64,000 nt of DNA from Celerinatantimonas diazotrophica (lineage in GTDB: Bacteria; Pseudomonadota; Gammaproteobacteria; Enterobacterales; Celerinatantimonadaceae). This document shows positions 50,063-59,736 of the stretch, in pieces. Both the position numbers and the translations under genes were made by a program. The DNA is taken from positions 62,001 through 126,000 of the forward strand of contig NZ_SMGD01000019.1 of assembly GCF_004339545.1 (NCBI RefSeq), given 5' to 3'. Each line of letters begins with the position of its first letter. The first letter of the stretch is position 1. The notes under the pieces were generated by a model. The model worked only from the letters and a program-made list of their open reading frames with translations, did not search any database and was not told where the DNA came from.

Positions 50063-50497
50063 AGCCCACTATTAGGAATATGTTGAGCAGTGTAAAAATC
50101 GTGTGCAAAATATCCATGTGGCTTTAGTAAGCTGTCAAGAGACCAGTTATCCCTGTTTGTAATAATAGGTCCCCATTTCTAATAACTATCTGGTAATGAA
50201 ATCGCTTCCGTGGATAGCAAATTGGGTAGTGAATATAGGAAAAATACTCATAACAAAGATAATGCATTGTTTTTATTTGAATAATAAATTTTAATTTACA
50301 AGCAAAATCAAATATTGAGTCATTCCTTCTCGTCTTCCAAAGCTTGCTGATAGATTTCAATACCCTGTTTTACGGAACTTTTTATTTAAACCTCACTCTA
50401 CCCCAGTTCATTTTTTCTCTAAACGGTGGATCAACTGGTACGTAATTTCTCGCGATACTCACATCAAATAGTGAATGGCAACAGAACAAATAAAGCT
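50063..50497. other. Gene-poor junction between the defence island and the LysR gene
   Basis: No gene is supported. On the minus strand two short protein-like snatches occur: FDVSIARNYVPVDPPFREK near 50395-50450 and KQGIEIYQQALEDEKE near 50325-50375, in different frames, likely remnants of an antitoxin-like or mobile gene. The rest is AT-rich without clear repeats. Confidence 0.4.
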
Positions 50498-51436
50498 CTA
50501 TAGCAATGCATCCTGATTCATTACCAGCCACGGTGAGGCTTGATCATTTGACCATAGCTGTAAGAGTAATTCATGGAACCGCTGGGCTGAGGGGCTAAGT
50601 TCGGTATTGCGGCGTTGCACCAACCCCAAGGTACGGCGAATCACTGGGTCGACCAGCGGGCGGCTCACTAATAGATGATGTTGTTCATCAAACGGCATGG
50701 CTAGACTGGGTACCACTGCTACCCCTAACCCGGCTTCGACTAACCCCAACGAAGTCGATAAATGGCGCACTTCATAAAACCAGTTCGGATGGCAACTGGT
50801 ACTCTCTAACGCCTGTTCTATCAAGGAGCGGTTACCGCTGGAGTGACGAACGCCAATCAATTTGTACTCACACAATTGCTGCCAGCTCACCAGTTTATGT
50901 TGCGTTAATTCATGGTCGCGCCGACAAGCCACCACAAACGGTTCATTCACTAATGGCGTAAAGTCAATACTCAAATCAGTGATGTTTATCATATTTATGC
51001 CAAAATCAGCATCGCCACTGAGCACTGCTTCAAGACAATCGTTTGCACTGTGCTCCATCACCCGAATCCGGATATTGGGGAAGCTTTCATTATATTTGCG
51101 AATCACTTTCGGTAAAAAATAAAAGGCGGCGGTTGGCAAACAAGAAATCGTAATCACACCGGTCTGATTGGTCGCTAACTCTTTGATATCTAAGATTGAA
51201 TTCTCATAAAAATCGAGGAGATTGCGCGCGTTCGGAAGAAAGCTCTTGCCTACCGGTGTTAAACGAACCTGGCGGGTTGAACGCTCAAAAAGCGCCGCCC
51301 CTAGGTCATCCTCGAGCTTTTTCAAGCGTCGGGTTAACGCCGGTTGAGAAATATGCAATAATTCTGCTGCTCGGGTAAAACTGCCAATTTCTGCAATTTT
51401 TACAAACGTTTGCACGCCTTTTAGTTCATGTTGCAT
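50498..51436 (-). CDS. LysR-family transcriptional regulator of the tricarboxylate operon
   Basis: A 312-residue protein with an N-terminal winged helix (FVKIAEIGSFTRAAELLHIS, then QPALTRRLKKLEDDLG) and a periplasmic-binding-type effector domain. AGGAG lies 5 nt before the ATG at 51436. It is divergent from the operon starting at 51575, the classical LysR layout, and is its likely activator with an operon substrate or intermediate as co-inducer (inference). Confidence 0.92.
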   Translation of the reverse strand: MQHELKGVQTFVKIAEIGSFTRAAELLHISQPALTRRLKKLEDDLGAALFERSTRQVRLTPVGKSFLPNARNLLDFYENSILDIKELATNQTGVITISCLPTAAFYFLPKVIRKYNESFPNIRIRVMEHSANDCLEAVLSGDADFGINMINITDLSIDFTPLVNEPFVVACRRDHELTQHKLVSWQQLCEYKLIGVRHSSGNRSLIEQALESTSCHPNWFYEVRHLSTSLGLVEAGLGVAVVPSLAMPFDEQHHLLVSRPLVDPVIRRTLGLVQRRNTELSPSAQRFHELLLQLWSNDQASPWLVMNQDALL

Positions 51437-51574
51437 CACTTCTCCTGCTCAAACACTAAACTTCATCAAACTCGATTAATACCTTTATTGCATTAATTAT
51501 AATATTTTTTTCATTAGAGTTATCAATTATTCTGTATCAATCTATACCCATGTTTTCCTGATGGACTTAGACGA
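51437..51574. promoter_or_regulatory. Divergent LysR/operon promoter region
   Basis: A 138-bp AT-rich region. Stretch 51476-51500 reads ATTAATACC..TGCATTAATTATAAT, with an ATTAAT repeat of LysR T-N11-A shape that is a candidate activator site. TATAAT at 51497-51502 may be a -10 element for the plus strand, with a TTTATTGCA-like -35 region. Both are tentative. Confidence 0.45.
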
Positions 51575-52690
51575 GTGAAACAGATCCCTTGTTTATTAAT
51601 GCGTGGAGGAACCTCTAAAGGTCCCGTTCTTTTGGCCAGTGATTTACCCCGTGACCGCAGCCAGCGAGATGCGTTTTTACTTAATTTAATGGGCTCCGGT
51701 CATGAATTAGAAATCGATGGTCTGGGCGGCGGTTATGCGCAATCCAGCAAAGTCGCTATCATCAGTCCTTCCACCAGCCCAGATGCCGATATTGATTATC
51801 TCTTTGCTCAAGTTAAGGTCAATGAGCGCCGAGTCGATACCACGCCTAATTGTGGCAATATGCTCTGTGCCGTAGGGCCTGCCGCGATTGAGCGTGGATT
51901 GATTTGCGCCCAAGAGTCAATTACACCGATTCGGATCCGAAACGTCAATACCAATACATTGATTGACGTTGAGATCCAAACCCAAAACGGTGAAGTCGTC
52001 TATGACGGCGAAACCCATATTGATGGGGTCCCCGGAACAGCGGCACCGATCAGTGTGACGTTTCTCGATGCAGCTGGCTGTAAAACCGGCAAACTGCTGC
52101 CAACAGGCCATACCAGCGATCACATCGACGGCATCAAGGTCACCTGTATCGATATGGCCATGCCAATGGTTCTGATCAAAGCCAGCGATCTCGGCAAGCA
52201 AGGCAATGAAACACCCCAAGAGTTAGATAAAGATGCCGCATTTTTAGCTCGACTAGAAGCCATCCGTCTTAAAGCGGGTCGATTAATGGGCTTTGGCGAT
52301 GTCAGTGACATGGTAATACCTAAACCGGTATTAGTCAGCAAGCCGGAACATGGCGGATCGATTCAAGTTCGCTACTTTATGCCACATCAATGCCATAAAT
52401 CCTTGGCCATTACCGGTTCTATTGGATTATCAACAGCCTGTGTCATTGATGGCAGTGTGGCTGCCGAAGTCGCCCAGCTCAAACGAACCAATCCATTTAT
52501 TCAACCGGTTACCATCGAGCACCCGAGCGGCCGTATTCAGGTGGTTCTGAATCAGCCCGACGAACAACCCGAGCATATCAAAGCCTCGGTGATTCGTACC
52601 GCTCGAAAACTATTTATTGGACAAGCTTTTGTTCAAGAAGCAAAAGTCTGTCATAAAGAAGAAGACGTAGAACAGCATACCACTGCATAA
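51575..52690 (+). CDS. PrpF/GalD-family tricarboxylate isomerase, likely aconitate isomerase
   Basis: Two-domain isomerase of 371 residues in the PrpF (DUF453) family. PrpF interconverts trans- and cis-2-methylaconitate and also works on aconitate; GalD tautomerises 4-oxalomesaconate. Seen here: start IPCLLMRGGTSKGP, Lys59 in QSSKVAIISPS and Cys93 in TTPNCGNMLCAVGPAA at the places of the PrpF catalytic pair. The start is GTG with a weak GGA upstream. None of the gallate-pathway genes that go with GalD is present; instead citrate lyase and aconitase follow, so trans- to cis-aconitate isomerisation is the best guess. It is not linked to a methylcitrate cycle. Confidence 0.83.
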   Translation: MKQIPCLLMRGGTSKGPVLLASDLPRDRSQRDAFLLNLMGSGHELEIDGLGGGYAQSSKVAIISPSTSPDADIDYLFAQVKVNERRVDTTPNCGNMLCAVGPAAIERGLICAQESITPIRIRNVNTNTLIDVEIQTQNGEVVYDGETHIDGVPGTAAPISVTFLDAAGCKTGKLLPTGHTSDHIDGIKVTCIDMAMPMVLIKASDLGKQGNETPQELDKDAAFLARLEAIRLKAGRLMGFGDVSDMVIPKPVLVSKPEHGGSIQVRYFMPHQCHKSLAITGSIGLSTACVIDGSVAAEVAQLKRTNPFIQPVTIEHPSGRIQVVLNQPDEQPEHIKASVIRTARKLFIGQAFVQEAKVCHKEEDVEQHTTA

Positions 52691-52731
52691 CAATAGCCCA
52701 AAAAATTTAATTTAATAATATGAGGCACATT

Positions 52732-53967
52732 ATGAACATATCAAACACCCGTGGCGACACATCGCCACGTAAGCCCTACATTACGGTCATTTTTGCACTC
52801 GCTCTTTCAGGACTCTCTGAATTAGCGTCATTATTTTTTATTCAACCTCTCTTGCCGATTCTATCTAAGCATTATCAGGTACCGATTGATCATGTCAGTA
52901 TTATTCTATCGGTTGAAACGGCATTGCTGGCGATAGGTCTGCTGTTTACCGGGAGCCTATCGGATCGGTTTGGTCGAAAAAAATTAATCGTAGCTTCACT
53001 TTTTTCTGGCTCAGTACTGACATGTTTGTGCGGATTCGTCAGCTCTTGGGGCATTCTAGTTGCTGTGATGGGCCTGCTCGGCTTAACCCTCAGTGGTATT
53101 GCCGCTGCTGCGACTGCATATATTAGTGAAGAGGTCGCCCCCGCGTTTGCAGGCGTTGTCACTGGGTATTTTGTATTTGGTAACTCGATGGGTGGCATGT
53201 CAGGACGAGTATTTGCCAGCCAGATGATTACTCATACGAGTTTACATAACATCTTTTATGGCTTTTCAGGCCTGCTGTTTTGTATTTCGATTCTAGTATT
53301 TCTCATTTTACCCGAATCAAAAAATTTCAAACCTGCTGCAAAACTTAAATTAACCCGCATGATCAATGGCGCGAGCGATCATTTTAGAAACAAAATGATT
53401 CTCCCAATGTACGGTGTTGGCTTTATCATCTTTGGCGTATTTACCTCTTTGTATAACTACCTGACATTTTATGTCTCACATGCGCCATTTAATCTGTCTC
53501 ATGCTCATGCCGGGCTTATCTCTATTTGCTTTGCCTTAAGTGTGATTACTGCGCCTCAGGCTGGTCGACTTTCCAATAAATACGGTGCCACTAAAGTTCT
53601 CACCGGTTTATTTAGCATCATGATCATTGGCATGTTGTTATCACTAACCCATACCTTGCCAACATTGCTGCTGGGTGTCGTGATCTTTACCGGTTGTTTC
53701 TTCGGGTGCCACTCGATCGGCCTGCGTTGGGTGAACAAACATGCCACTCATGACCGTGGACAAGCCGCTTCACTTTATCTGTTCTGTTATTACTTGGGTG
53801 GTTCTACCCTCGGTTACTGCAACGGCTACGTTTATACCTTCATGGGTTGGGCGGGTATGGCTTCATTCGTCATTGTACTGCTGCTAATCGGAATTAGCGT
53901 CGCCACCTATTTAAGACACCATATTAATCAACAGGACGTTGAAGAAGTAGTTGCCGTCAAAAGCTAA
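52732..53967 (+). CDS. MFS transporter of the tricarboxylate operon
   Basis: A 411-residue permease with about 12 membrane segments, close in style to YnfM-type drug/solute carriers. Loop 2-3 reads GSLSDRFGRKKLIV. The start ATG at 52732 has GAGG 7 nt upstream; the ATG at 52720 is part of that ribosome site. Its place as gene 2 of the operon and the absence of any CitT, CitS or CitM citrate carrier suggest uptake of the substrate, or exchange against a product such as acetate. The substrate is inferred. Confidence 0.85.
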   Translation: MNISNTRGDTSPRKPYITVIFALALSGLSELASLFFIQPLLPILSKHYQVPIDHVSIILSVETALLAIGLLFTGSLSDRFGRKKLIVASLFSGSVLTCLCGFVSSWGILVAVMGLLGLTLSGIAAAATAYISEEVAPAFAGVVTGYFVFGNSMGGMSGRVFASQMITHTSLHNIFYGFSGLLFCISILVFLILPESKNFKPAAKLKLTRMINGASDHFRNKMILPMYGVGFIIFGVFTSLYNYLTFYVSHAPFNLSHAHAGLISICFALSVITAPQAGRLSNKYGATKVLTGLFSIMIIGMLLSLTHTLPTLLLGVVIFTGCFFGCHSIGLRWVNKHATHDRGQAASLYLFCYYLGGSTLGYCNGYVYTFMGWAGMASFVIVLLLIGISVATYLRHHINQQDVEEVVAVKS

Positions 53968-54038
53968 TTAACTCCTGTTATTTTCATAGCGAGCTGCATG
54001 GCAGCTCGCACAACTCTCACGCTAGCTTTGGAAGTTGT

Positions 54039-54911
54039 ATGAACATTGCTAATTATTTACATCAAGGGACTCAAAGTTACGGGATCGTCACTGATCAAGG
54101 AATTATCGATTTAGGGCGAAAACTGGCGCACAGCTATCCTGATTTAAAATCACTTCTGCAAGACGATGCACTCGATCAAATACGCTCCTATGCATCGTCT
54201 CCAGTGGATTTTGCAATTGAAGATATCGACTTCCTACCGGTTATCGCAAACCCTGGGAAAATCCTGTGTGTCGGCATGAACTATGCTCAGAAACGACTTG
54301 AATTCGATGAAACCAGTCCGGCCCCCACTTTATTTGTCCGCTTCCCCGACTCCCAAACAGGCCACCAGCAACCTATTCTTAAACCAGCTTATTCAACCCA
54401 GTTCGATTATGAAGGTGAGTTAGCCGTGATCATTGGCCGAGGCGGCTATCGCATCAGCCAAGCGCAAGCATTAAACCATGTTGCCGGTTACAGTTGTTAT
54501 ATGGACGGCTCTGCGCGTGATTGGCAACACACGTGGTTTACGGCAGGTAAAAACTGGCGTCAAAGTGGTGGGTTTGGCCCGTGGATGACCACCGCCGATG
54601 AAATTCCCGATCCACAAACACTGACGATACAGACTTACCTCAATGGCCAACAGGTTCAGTCGGATTCAACGGCGAATATGGTTCATCCCGTCGCCGAACT
54701 CATCGCCTACATTTCAACTTTCTCTGAATTGAGTGCTGGTGATGTCATTATTACTGGCTCTCCAGGTGGCGTTGGCAAAATGCGCCATCCGCCGTTATTC
54801 CTCAATCCTGGCGACCGAATTGAAGTGTCTATTTCTGAGATTGGAACGCTATCTAACCCGATTGTCGATGACGTTGACCAACAACCAAATTTACTGATGC
54901 GCACAGCCTAA
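54039..54911 (+). CDS. FAH-family hydrolase, candidate oxaloacetate decarboxylase/tautomerase
   Basis: A 290-residue fumarylacetoacetate-hydrolase-family protein with the metal ligands in FDYEGELAVIIG (Glu, Glu) and CYMDGSARDWQ (Asp) and the C-terminal GDVIITGSPGGVG. FAH members include oxaloacetate decarboxylases and enol-oxaloacetate tautomerases. In an operon that makes oxaloacetate from citrate, conversion to pyruvate would complete the route. Direct substrate evidence is lacking; a hydrolase of a side product is the alternative. Confidence 0.82.
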   Translation: MNIANYLHQGTQSYGIVTDQGIIDLGRKLAHSYPDLKSLLQDDALDQIRSYASSPVDFAIEDIDFLPVIANPGKILCVGMNYAQKRLEFDETSPAPTLFVRFPDSQTGHQQPILKPAYSTQFDYEGELAVIIGRGGYRISQAQALNHVAGYSCYMDGSARDWQHTWFTAGKNWRQSGGFGPWMTTADEIPDPQTLTIQTYLNGQQVQSDSTANMVHPVAELIAYISTFSELSAGDVIITGSPGGVGKMRHPPLFLNPGDRIEVSISEIGTLSNPIVDDVDQQPNLLMRTA

Positions 54912-54926
54912 GGTAACAAGGCACCT

Positions 54927-55976
54927 ATGAACAATGACGATATACAGCTGAACTGGACATCACTTACTGAGCTGAAATTCCTTCCAGTCGATCTGGACCG
55001 ACTGTTAAAACGGGTTAATCTTCATTTGGATCAAAGCATTGAGCAACTGTTGATTGCGACCTATCAAAATAAGGTCGTCGGTTGTGCCGGACTCAGCGGA
55101 TCAACGATTCGCAATGTCGCAGTTGATCCAGACTACCAAGGGCACCAACTGGCCGTGAAGTTAGTCGATGAATGCCAGTACAAAGCCTGCGAATTGGGTC
55201 AACATCATCTATTTCTCTACACCAAACCGTCAAATCAAAGCCTGTTTGAAGGCTGTGGTTTTTATAAATTAGTCAGCTCACCGGATGCGTTGTTAATGGA
55301 AAACACCCCGGTTGGGATTGCCAATTTTTGCAAAAAGTTATCGCAATCTCGTCGCGCAGGTGCTTCGCAGTCCAGTATCGTCATCAATGCTAATCCGTTT
55401 ACACTCGGCCATCGGTATTTAATCGAACAAGCCTGCCAACAAAGTGATTGGCTCCATTTGTTCGTTGTCAGTGAAGATTTATCTGAGTTTAGTTATCATC
55501 AGCGACTCGCTATGATCAAAGATGGCACTCGGGGGATACCCAATATTACGCTGTATCCTGGCGGGCCTTACCTGATCTCCAGAGCGACATTTCCCAGTTA
55601 TTTTTTAAAAGATCAACAACAAGTCGATAACGCGTACGCTGCCATCGATCTCTTATTGTTTCGCAACTATATTGCGCCAGCATTAGGATTGACCCATCGT
55701 TTTATCGGTACCGAACCTTTTTGCCCAATTACAGCCGCCTATAACGCCCAAATCCATTACTGGTTAGGGACTGAAAACATCAATGAATACCCAGCACTCG
55801 ATATTGTTGAGGTTCAACGCCAAACAGATCCAGACGGAATGCCGATCTCCGCTTCGCGCGTCCGTCACCTGCTACACAAAGGACAGCTTGCCAAAATAAA
55901 AGAAATTGTTCCCTCAAGCACTTATACCCGACTCCAACATAATGTTGAGCCGTTAATGACCGTTTCGACGAAATAA
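54927..55976 (+). CDS. citC: Citrate lyase ligase ([citrate (pro-3S)-lyase] ligase)
   Basis: Activates citrate lyase by acetylating the thiol of the ACP prosthetic group with acetate and ATP. The 349-residue protein has an N-terminal acetyltransferase-like domain (NVAVDPDYQGHQLA) and a nucleotidyltransferase domain with INANPFTLGHRYLIEQA. It lies 15 nt after the FAH gene and 17 nt before citD. Confidence 0.95.
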   Translation: MNNDDIQLNWTSLTELKFLPVDLDRLLKRVNLHLDQSIEQLLIATYQNKVVGCAGLSGSTIRNVAVDPDYQGHQLAVKLVDECQYKACELGQHHLFLYTKPSNQSLFEGCGFYKLVSSPDALLMENTPVGIANFCKKLSQSRRAGASQSSIVINANPFTLGHRYLIEQACQQSDWLHLFVVSEDLSEFSYHQRLAMIKDGTRGIPNITLYPGGPYLISRATFPSYFLKDQQQVDNAYAAIDLLLFRNYIAPALGLTHRFIGTEPFCPITAAYNAQIHYWLGTENINEYPALDIVEVQRQTDPDGMPISASRVRHLLHKGQLAKIKEIVPSSTYTRLQHNVEPLMTVSTK

Positions 55977-55993
55977 AAGCACTAGGACATGTT

Positions 55994-56287
55994 ATGAAAA
56001 TTGTACAAGAGGCCATTGCCGGGACACTGGAATCCAGTGATCTAATGGTCAAAATTTCTCCCGACCCAGAGCAGCTGCAAGTCATCATCAAAAGTGAAGT
56101 CATTAAACAATTTGGTGACCAGATCAAAGCTATCGTTAACCACGAATTAAGCCAGTTGGGCGTGACCACGGGCTTGATCGTGATCCAAGATAAAGGCGCA
56201 CTGGATTGCGTCATCCGGGCACGAGTTCAAAGCGCCGTCTTAAGAGCCGCCAAATCTGAAGCTCTGAATTGGGAGGTCTTATTATGA
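55994..56287 (+). CDS. citD: Citrate lyase acyl carrier protein (gamma subunit)
   Basis: Carries the phosphoribosyl-dephospho-CoA group of citrate lyase. The 97-residue protein has Ser14 in [11 protein letters not shown], the known attachment site. Its stop overlaps the citE start (ATGA). Confidence 0.96.
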   Translation: MKIVQEAIAGTLESSDLMVKISPDPEQLQVIIKSEVIKQFGDQIKAIVNHELSQLGVTTGLIVIQDKGALDCVIRARVQSAVLRAAKSEALNWEVLL

Positions 56288-57159
56288 AAAAACTACGTCG
56301 TAGTATGTTATTTATTCCAGGCGCCAATGCGGCCATGTTATCTACCTCATTTGTCTATAAACCTGATTCGGTGATGTTCGACCTTGAAGATGCAGTTTCA
56401 CTGCGGGAAAAAGATAGTGCCCGTTTATTAGTGATGCATGCCCTTGGATTATCCGCTTATGAAGGGATTGAAAAAGTAGTTCGAATCAACCCATTAGATA
56501 CTGAATTTGGTTTAAAAGACTTAGAAGCTTGTGTCCGTGCTGGCGCGGATGTGATTCGTTTACCAAAAACTGACAGCCCAGAAGATCTCCATAAATTAGA
56601 AGAACAGATCGCCCGTATCGAAAAAGAGTGCGGACGTGAAGTTGGCTCAACCGGAACCATGGCGGCTATTGAATCAGCCAAGGGTGTTGTGAATGCCGTT
56701 GATATAGCCTGCTGCTCAAAACGTCTCATCGGGATTGCTCTGGCGGCCTTTGACTACGTCATGGATATGCAAACTGAACGTGGTGATGGCTCAGAGCTGT
56801 TTTATGCCCGTTGCGCTGTCCTACACGCGGCCCGTGTTGCTGGCATCGATGCATTTGATGTCGTTTACTCGGATGTCAACAACGATGAAGGTTTCTTAGA
56901 AGAAGTCGAGTTAGTCCGTAAACTTGGCTACAACGGCAAATCATTGATTAATCCTCGTCAAATCGAGTTGTTACACAATGCGTATGCACCGAGTGAAGAA
57001 GAAGTGGAACACGCTCATCGTGTTTTAGCTGCCGCCGCAGAAGCGGAAGAAAAAGGGCTCGGAGTCATATCCTTGAACGGGAAAATGATCGATGCCCCGA
57101 TCATCAACCGTGCTCGCTCCGTCTTAGAACGTGCTAAAGCATCTGGTGTCCGCCACTAA
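56284..57159 (+). CDS. citE: Citrate lyase beta subunit (citryl-ACP lyase)
   Basis: Cleaves citryl-ACP to acetyl-ACP and oxaloacetate. The HpcH/HpaI-fold protein has 291 residues: [14 protein letters not shown] at the start, [10 protein letters not shown] with metal acids, and DVIRLPKT. The start ATG 56284 has GGGAGG 7 nt upstream and overlaps the citD stop; the frame is open five codons further. Standard in length and motifs. Confidence 0.95.
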   Translation: MKKLRRSMLFIPGANAAMLSTSFVYKPDSVMFDLEDAVSLREKDSARLLVMHALGLSAYEGIEKVVRINPLDTEFGLKDLEACVRAGADVIRLPKTDSPEDLHKLEEQIARIEKECGREVGSTGTMAAIESAKGVVNAVDIACCSKRLIGIALAAFDYVMDMQTERGDGSELFYARCAVLHAARVAGIDAFDVVYSDVNNDEGFLEEVELVRKLGYNGKSLINPRQIELLHNAYAPSEEEVEHAHRVLAAAAEAEEKGLGVISLNGKMIDAPIINRARSVLERAKASGVRH

Positions 57160-57177
57160 TCGACAGGATTTAATCTC

Positions 57178-58704
57178 ATGACTGATATAACCGAAAATTT
57201 AAACAGGCAATTCGCCTTACCCGTAGAGTTAAAACCTTTTCAGGGAGCCCATCATCAGACCCCGTGGTTAGACGATCAACAAACAAAACATCAACGTAAA
57301 ATTTGCCCAACCCTTGAACAAGTCATCCAAAAAACGGGGCTTAAAGATGGGATGACCATCTCTTTCCATCACGCTTTTCGTGAAGGGGACAAAGTCATCA
57401 ACCGTGTCGTCGCGTGTCTGGCTGAAATGGGGTTTCAAGGTCTAACCTTAGCTTCTAGCTCACTGATGACCTGTAACGATGTGTTAATTGAACATATCAA
57501 ATCTGGCGTTATCCGCCGTATTTATACCTCTGGAATGCGCGGTAAACTGGCCGAAGAAATTTCCAATGGCCTGATGGAAGAGCCCGTACAAATCCACTCA
57601 CACGGCGGACGAGTCAAACTCATTCAAGATGGCGAACTGAACATTGATGTCGCTTTCTTAGGGGTTCCGTGTTGCGATGAATTTGGTAATGCTAGCGGTA
57701 CTCAGGGCCATTCAAATTGTGGTTCACTGGGTTATGCCATGGTCGACGCTCAATTTGCTCACCAAGTGGTTCTTTTGAGCGAAGAGATCGTTGCATTCCC
57801 ACACATGCCAGCCAGTATTCGTCAGGATCAGGTTGACTATATCGTTCCGGTTGAACAGGTAGGTGACCCAGCTAAAATCAGTGTTGGGGCGGCTCGTATC
57901 ACTTCAAATCCTCGTGAATTGATGATTGCCCGAAGCGCTGCCGATGTCATCGAACATTCTGGCTACTTCAAAACCGGTTTCTCAATTCAGACCGGTTCAG
58001 GTGCCGCTTCAACAGCTTGTACCCGGTTCATGGCTGAACGCATGAAACGCCAACAGATTGTCGCTAAATTTGCACTGGGCGGGATTACCGGTAGCATTGT
58101 CGACCTGCATGAACAGGGATTGATCGAAAAAGTGTTAGATACCCAATGTTTTGACCGCCGTGCGGCCGAATCACTCGGTAAAAACCCAAATCATGTTGAA
58201 ATATCAACCCATGTTTACGCAAACCCAGCCTCAAAAGCCGCATGTTGTGACCAGGTCGATATTGTCATTCTAAGTGCACTCGAAGTTGATACTGATTTTA
58301 ATGTCAACGTATTAACCGGCTCTGACGGTGTAATGCGCGGCGCATCAGGGGGGCACTGCGACGTTGCAGCTGCAGCTAACTTAACCATCATTGTCGCGCC
58401 TCTGCTACGAACACGGATCCCAACGGTCGTTAAACATGTCACCACACAAGTGACTCCCGGTGAAAACATCGATGTTGTAGTCACAGACCACGGCATCGCA
58501 GTCAATCCCGCTCGACCTGAAATCAAAGAGCGACTGGAAGCAGCTGGCATGCAGGTCACGACCATTGAAGCGCTGTATGAAAAAGCAATCAGCCTCACTG
58601 GCACCCCCAAACCGATTGAATTCACTGATCGTGTAGTCGGCATTGTTCGCTATCGTGACGGCTCAGTCATCGATGTGGTCCGCCAAGTCAAACCGATGGA
58701 ATAA
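57178..58704 (+). CDS. citF: Citrate lyase alpha subunit (citrate:acetyl-ACP transferase)
   Basis: CoA-transferase-type subunit that exchanges acetate for citrate on the ACP. The 508-residue protein shows GMTISFHHAFREGDKVIN, SGMRGKLAEEIS and LTGSDGVMRGASGGHCDVAA, all normal for CitF. AGGATTTAATC precedes the ATG. Citramalate lyase alpha subunits are related, so citramalate cannot be wholly excluded from sequence. Confidence 0.95.
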   Translation: MTDITENLNRQFALPVELKPFQGAHHQTPWLDDQQTKHQRKICPTLEQVIQKTGLKDGMTISFHHAFREGDKVINRVVACLAEMGFQGLTLASSSLMTCNDVLIEHIKSGVIRRIYTSGMRGKLAEEISNGLMEEPVQIHSHGGRVKLIQDGELNIDVAFLGVPCCDEFGNASGTQGHSNCGSLGYAMVDAQFAHQVVLLSEEIVAFPHMPASIRQDQVDYIVPVEQVGDPAKISVGAARITSNPRELMIARSAADVIEHSGYFKTGFSIQTGSGAASTACTRFMAERMKRQQIVAKFALGGITGSIVDLHEQGLIEKVLDTQCFDRRAAESLGKNPNHVEISTHVYANPASKAACCDQVDIVILSALEVDTDFNVNVLTGSDGVMRGASGGHCDVAAAANLTIIVAPLLRTRIPTVVKHVTTQVTPGENIDVVVTDHGIAVNPARPEIKERLEAAGMQVTTIEALYEKAISLTGTPKPIEFTDRVVGIVRYRDGSVIDVVRQVKPME

Positions 58705-58797
58705 ATTCATCCTTCGCGCTGAAGATTCTATCGTTCGTGCTTGCCGTGTTTGGCGGCAAGCATTCTTTAACCGCATTTAAACGTTGTGGAGCTCCCA

Positions 58798-59736
58798 TTG
58801 GCTACCGGATTAACGCCACTTGCGTCGCCCGAATATGAACCATTTGAGCCGCCAAGACAAAGCTATTTTGCACAAATGGCGACTCAGTCGCTACGCGCCG
58901 AAGTGCATCTCACCCCTAAACCGGGGTTGGTCGATGAAGCCAATAATGGTGCACATCACGATATGGATTTGGCATTATTCGAAGCCAGTATTGACGCCAT
59001 ATCCCCTTGGTTTGATCGCTTTATCGAGATTGGCCGACAATCCGCAAAATTAGCCGCACCGGTTTCACTTTTCAAAGCACGCCCCTGTGGACTGGCCTGT
59101 GAACGAGCTATGTTTGCTGCCACCGGTCAAATTAATACCCATAAAGGTGCTATCTTTGCGCTGAGCCTACTGTGTTTAGCTTATGGTCGGTTATCGCAGC
59201 AACGCTCTGATGTGACGCCAACGCTCTTGACGGATCAGGTCGCGCAAATGACCGCTCAGCTGGTTTTAAATGAGTTGCAACACTGCACAGAGCCGATGAG
59301 CGCTGGACAACGATTATTTCAAGCGTTCGGACTATTGGGCGCAAGAGGCGAGGCAGCTAGCGGGTTTGCAACGGTACACCGCTATGCACTGCCTATCTGG
59401 AACCTTGCCATGACAAAAGGCTACTCGCAACGCCAAGCTCTATTGCGAGTATTAGTCTCATTAATGGCTCACAATCCAGATACCAATATCGTCTCCAGAG
59501 GGGGGATCCAGGCATTGAATTTTGTTCAGCAACGAGCCTCTCAGATTCTGTCCCATCTCTGGAATGATGACGATTCACTGATCATGCAACTCCAGCAATT
59601 GGATATGGAGATGATCCGCCACCACTTAAGCCCTGGCGGCAGTGCCGACTTATTGAGTGTCACTTGGTTACTTTCCCGTTTTCCACAACCATCAACAACA
59701 CATCCTTTTGAAAATTCGAGTCAACCGATATGCTAG
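58798..59736 (+). CDS. citG: Triphosphoribosyl-dephospho-CoA synthase
   Basis: Makes the prosthetic-group precursor of CitD from ATP and dephospho-CoA. Motifs: EVHLTPKPGLVDEANNGAHHD, THKGAIFALSLL, and the C-terminal SPGGSADLLSVTWLL. The TTG at 58798 is 6 nt after GTGGAG and is preferred over GTG 58786, which has no ribosome site. No citX (the transferase that loads the group) is in the window and none is fused here, so it must be supplied elsewhere. It overlaps acnB by 7 bp. Confidence 0.92.
   Translation: MATGLTPLASPEYEPFEPPRQSYFAQMATQSLRAEVHLTPKPGLVDEANNGAHHDMDLALFEASIDAISPWFDRFIEIGRQSAKLAAPVSLFKARPCGLACERAMFAATGQINTHKGAIFALSLLCLAYGRLSQQRSDVTPTLLTDQVAQMTAQLVLNELQHCTEPMSAGQRLFQAFGLLGARGEAASGFATVHRYALPIWNLAMTKGYSQRQALLRVLVSLMAHNPDTNIVSRGGIQALNFVQQRASQILSHLWNDDDSLIMQLQQLDMEMIRHHLSPGGSADLLSVTWLLSRFPQPSTTHPFENSSQPIC

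Noticed and set aside
50124-50360. 78-codon minus-strand frame before the LysR gene
   Set aside because: Aromatic- and Ile-rich composition expected from AT-rich DNA; the better protein-like snatches lie in other frames, so it is at most debris.
51575-52690. Gene as GalD of gallate degradation
   Set aside because: No gallate dioxygenase, hydratase or aldolase genes nearby; citrate lyase and aconitase context fits a PrpF-type aconitate isomerase better.
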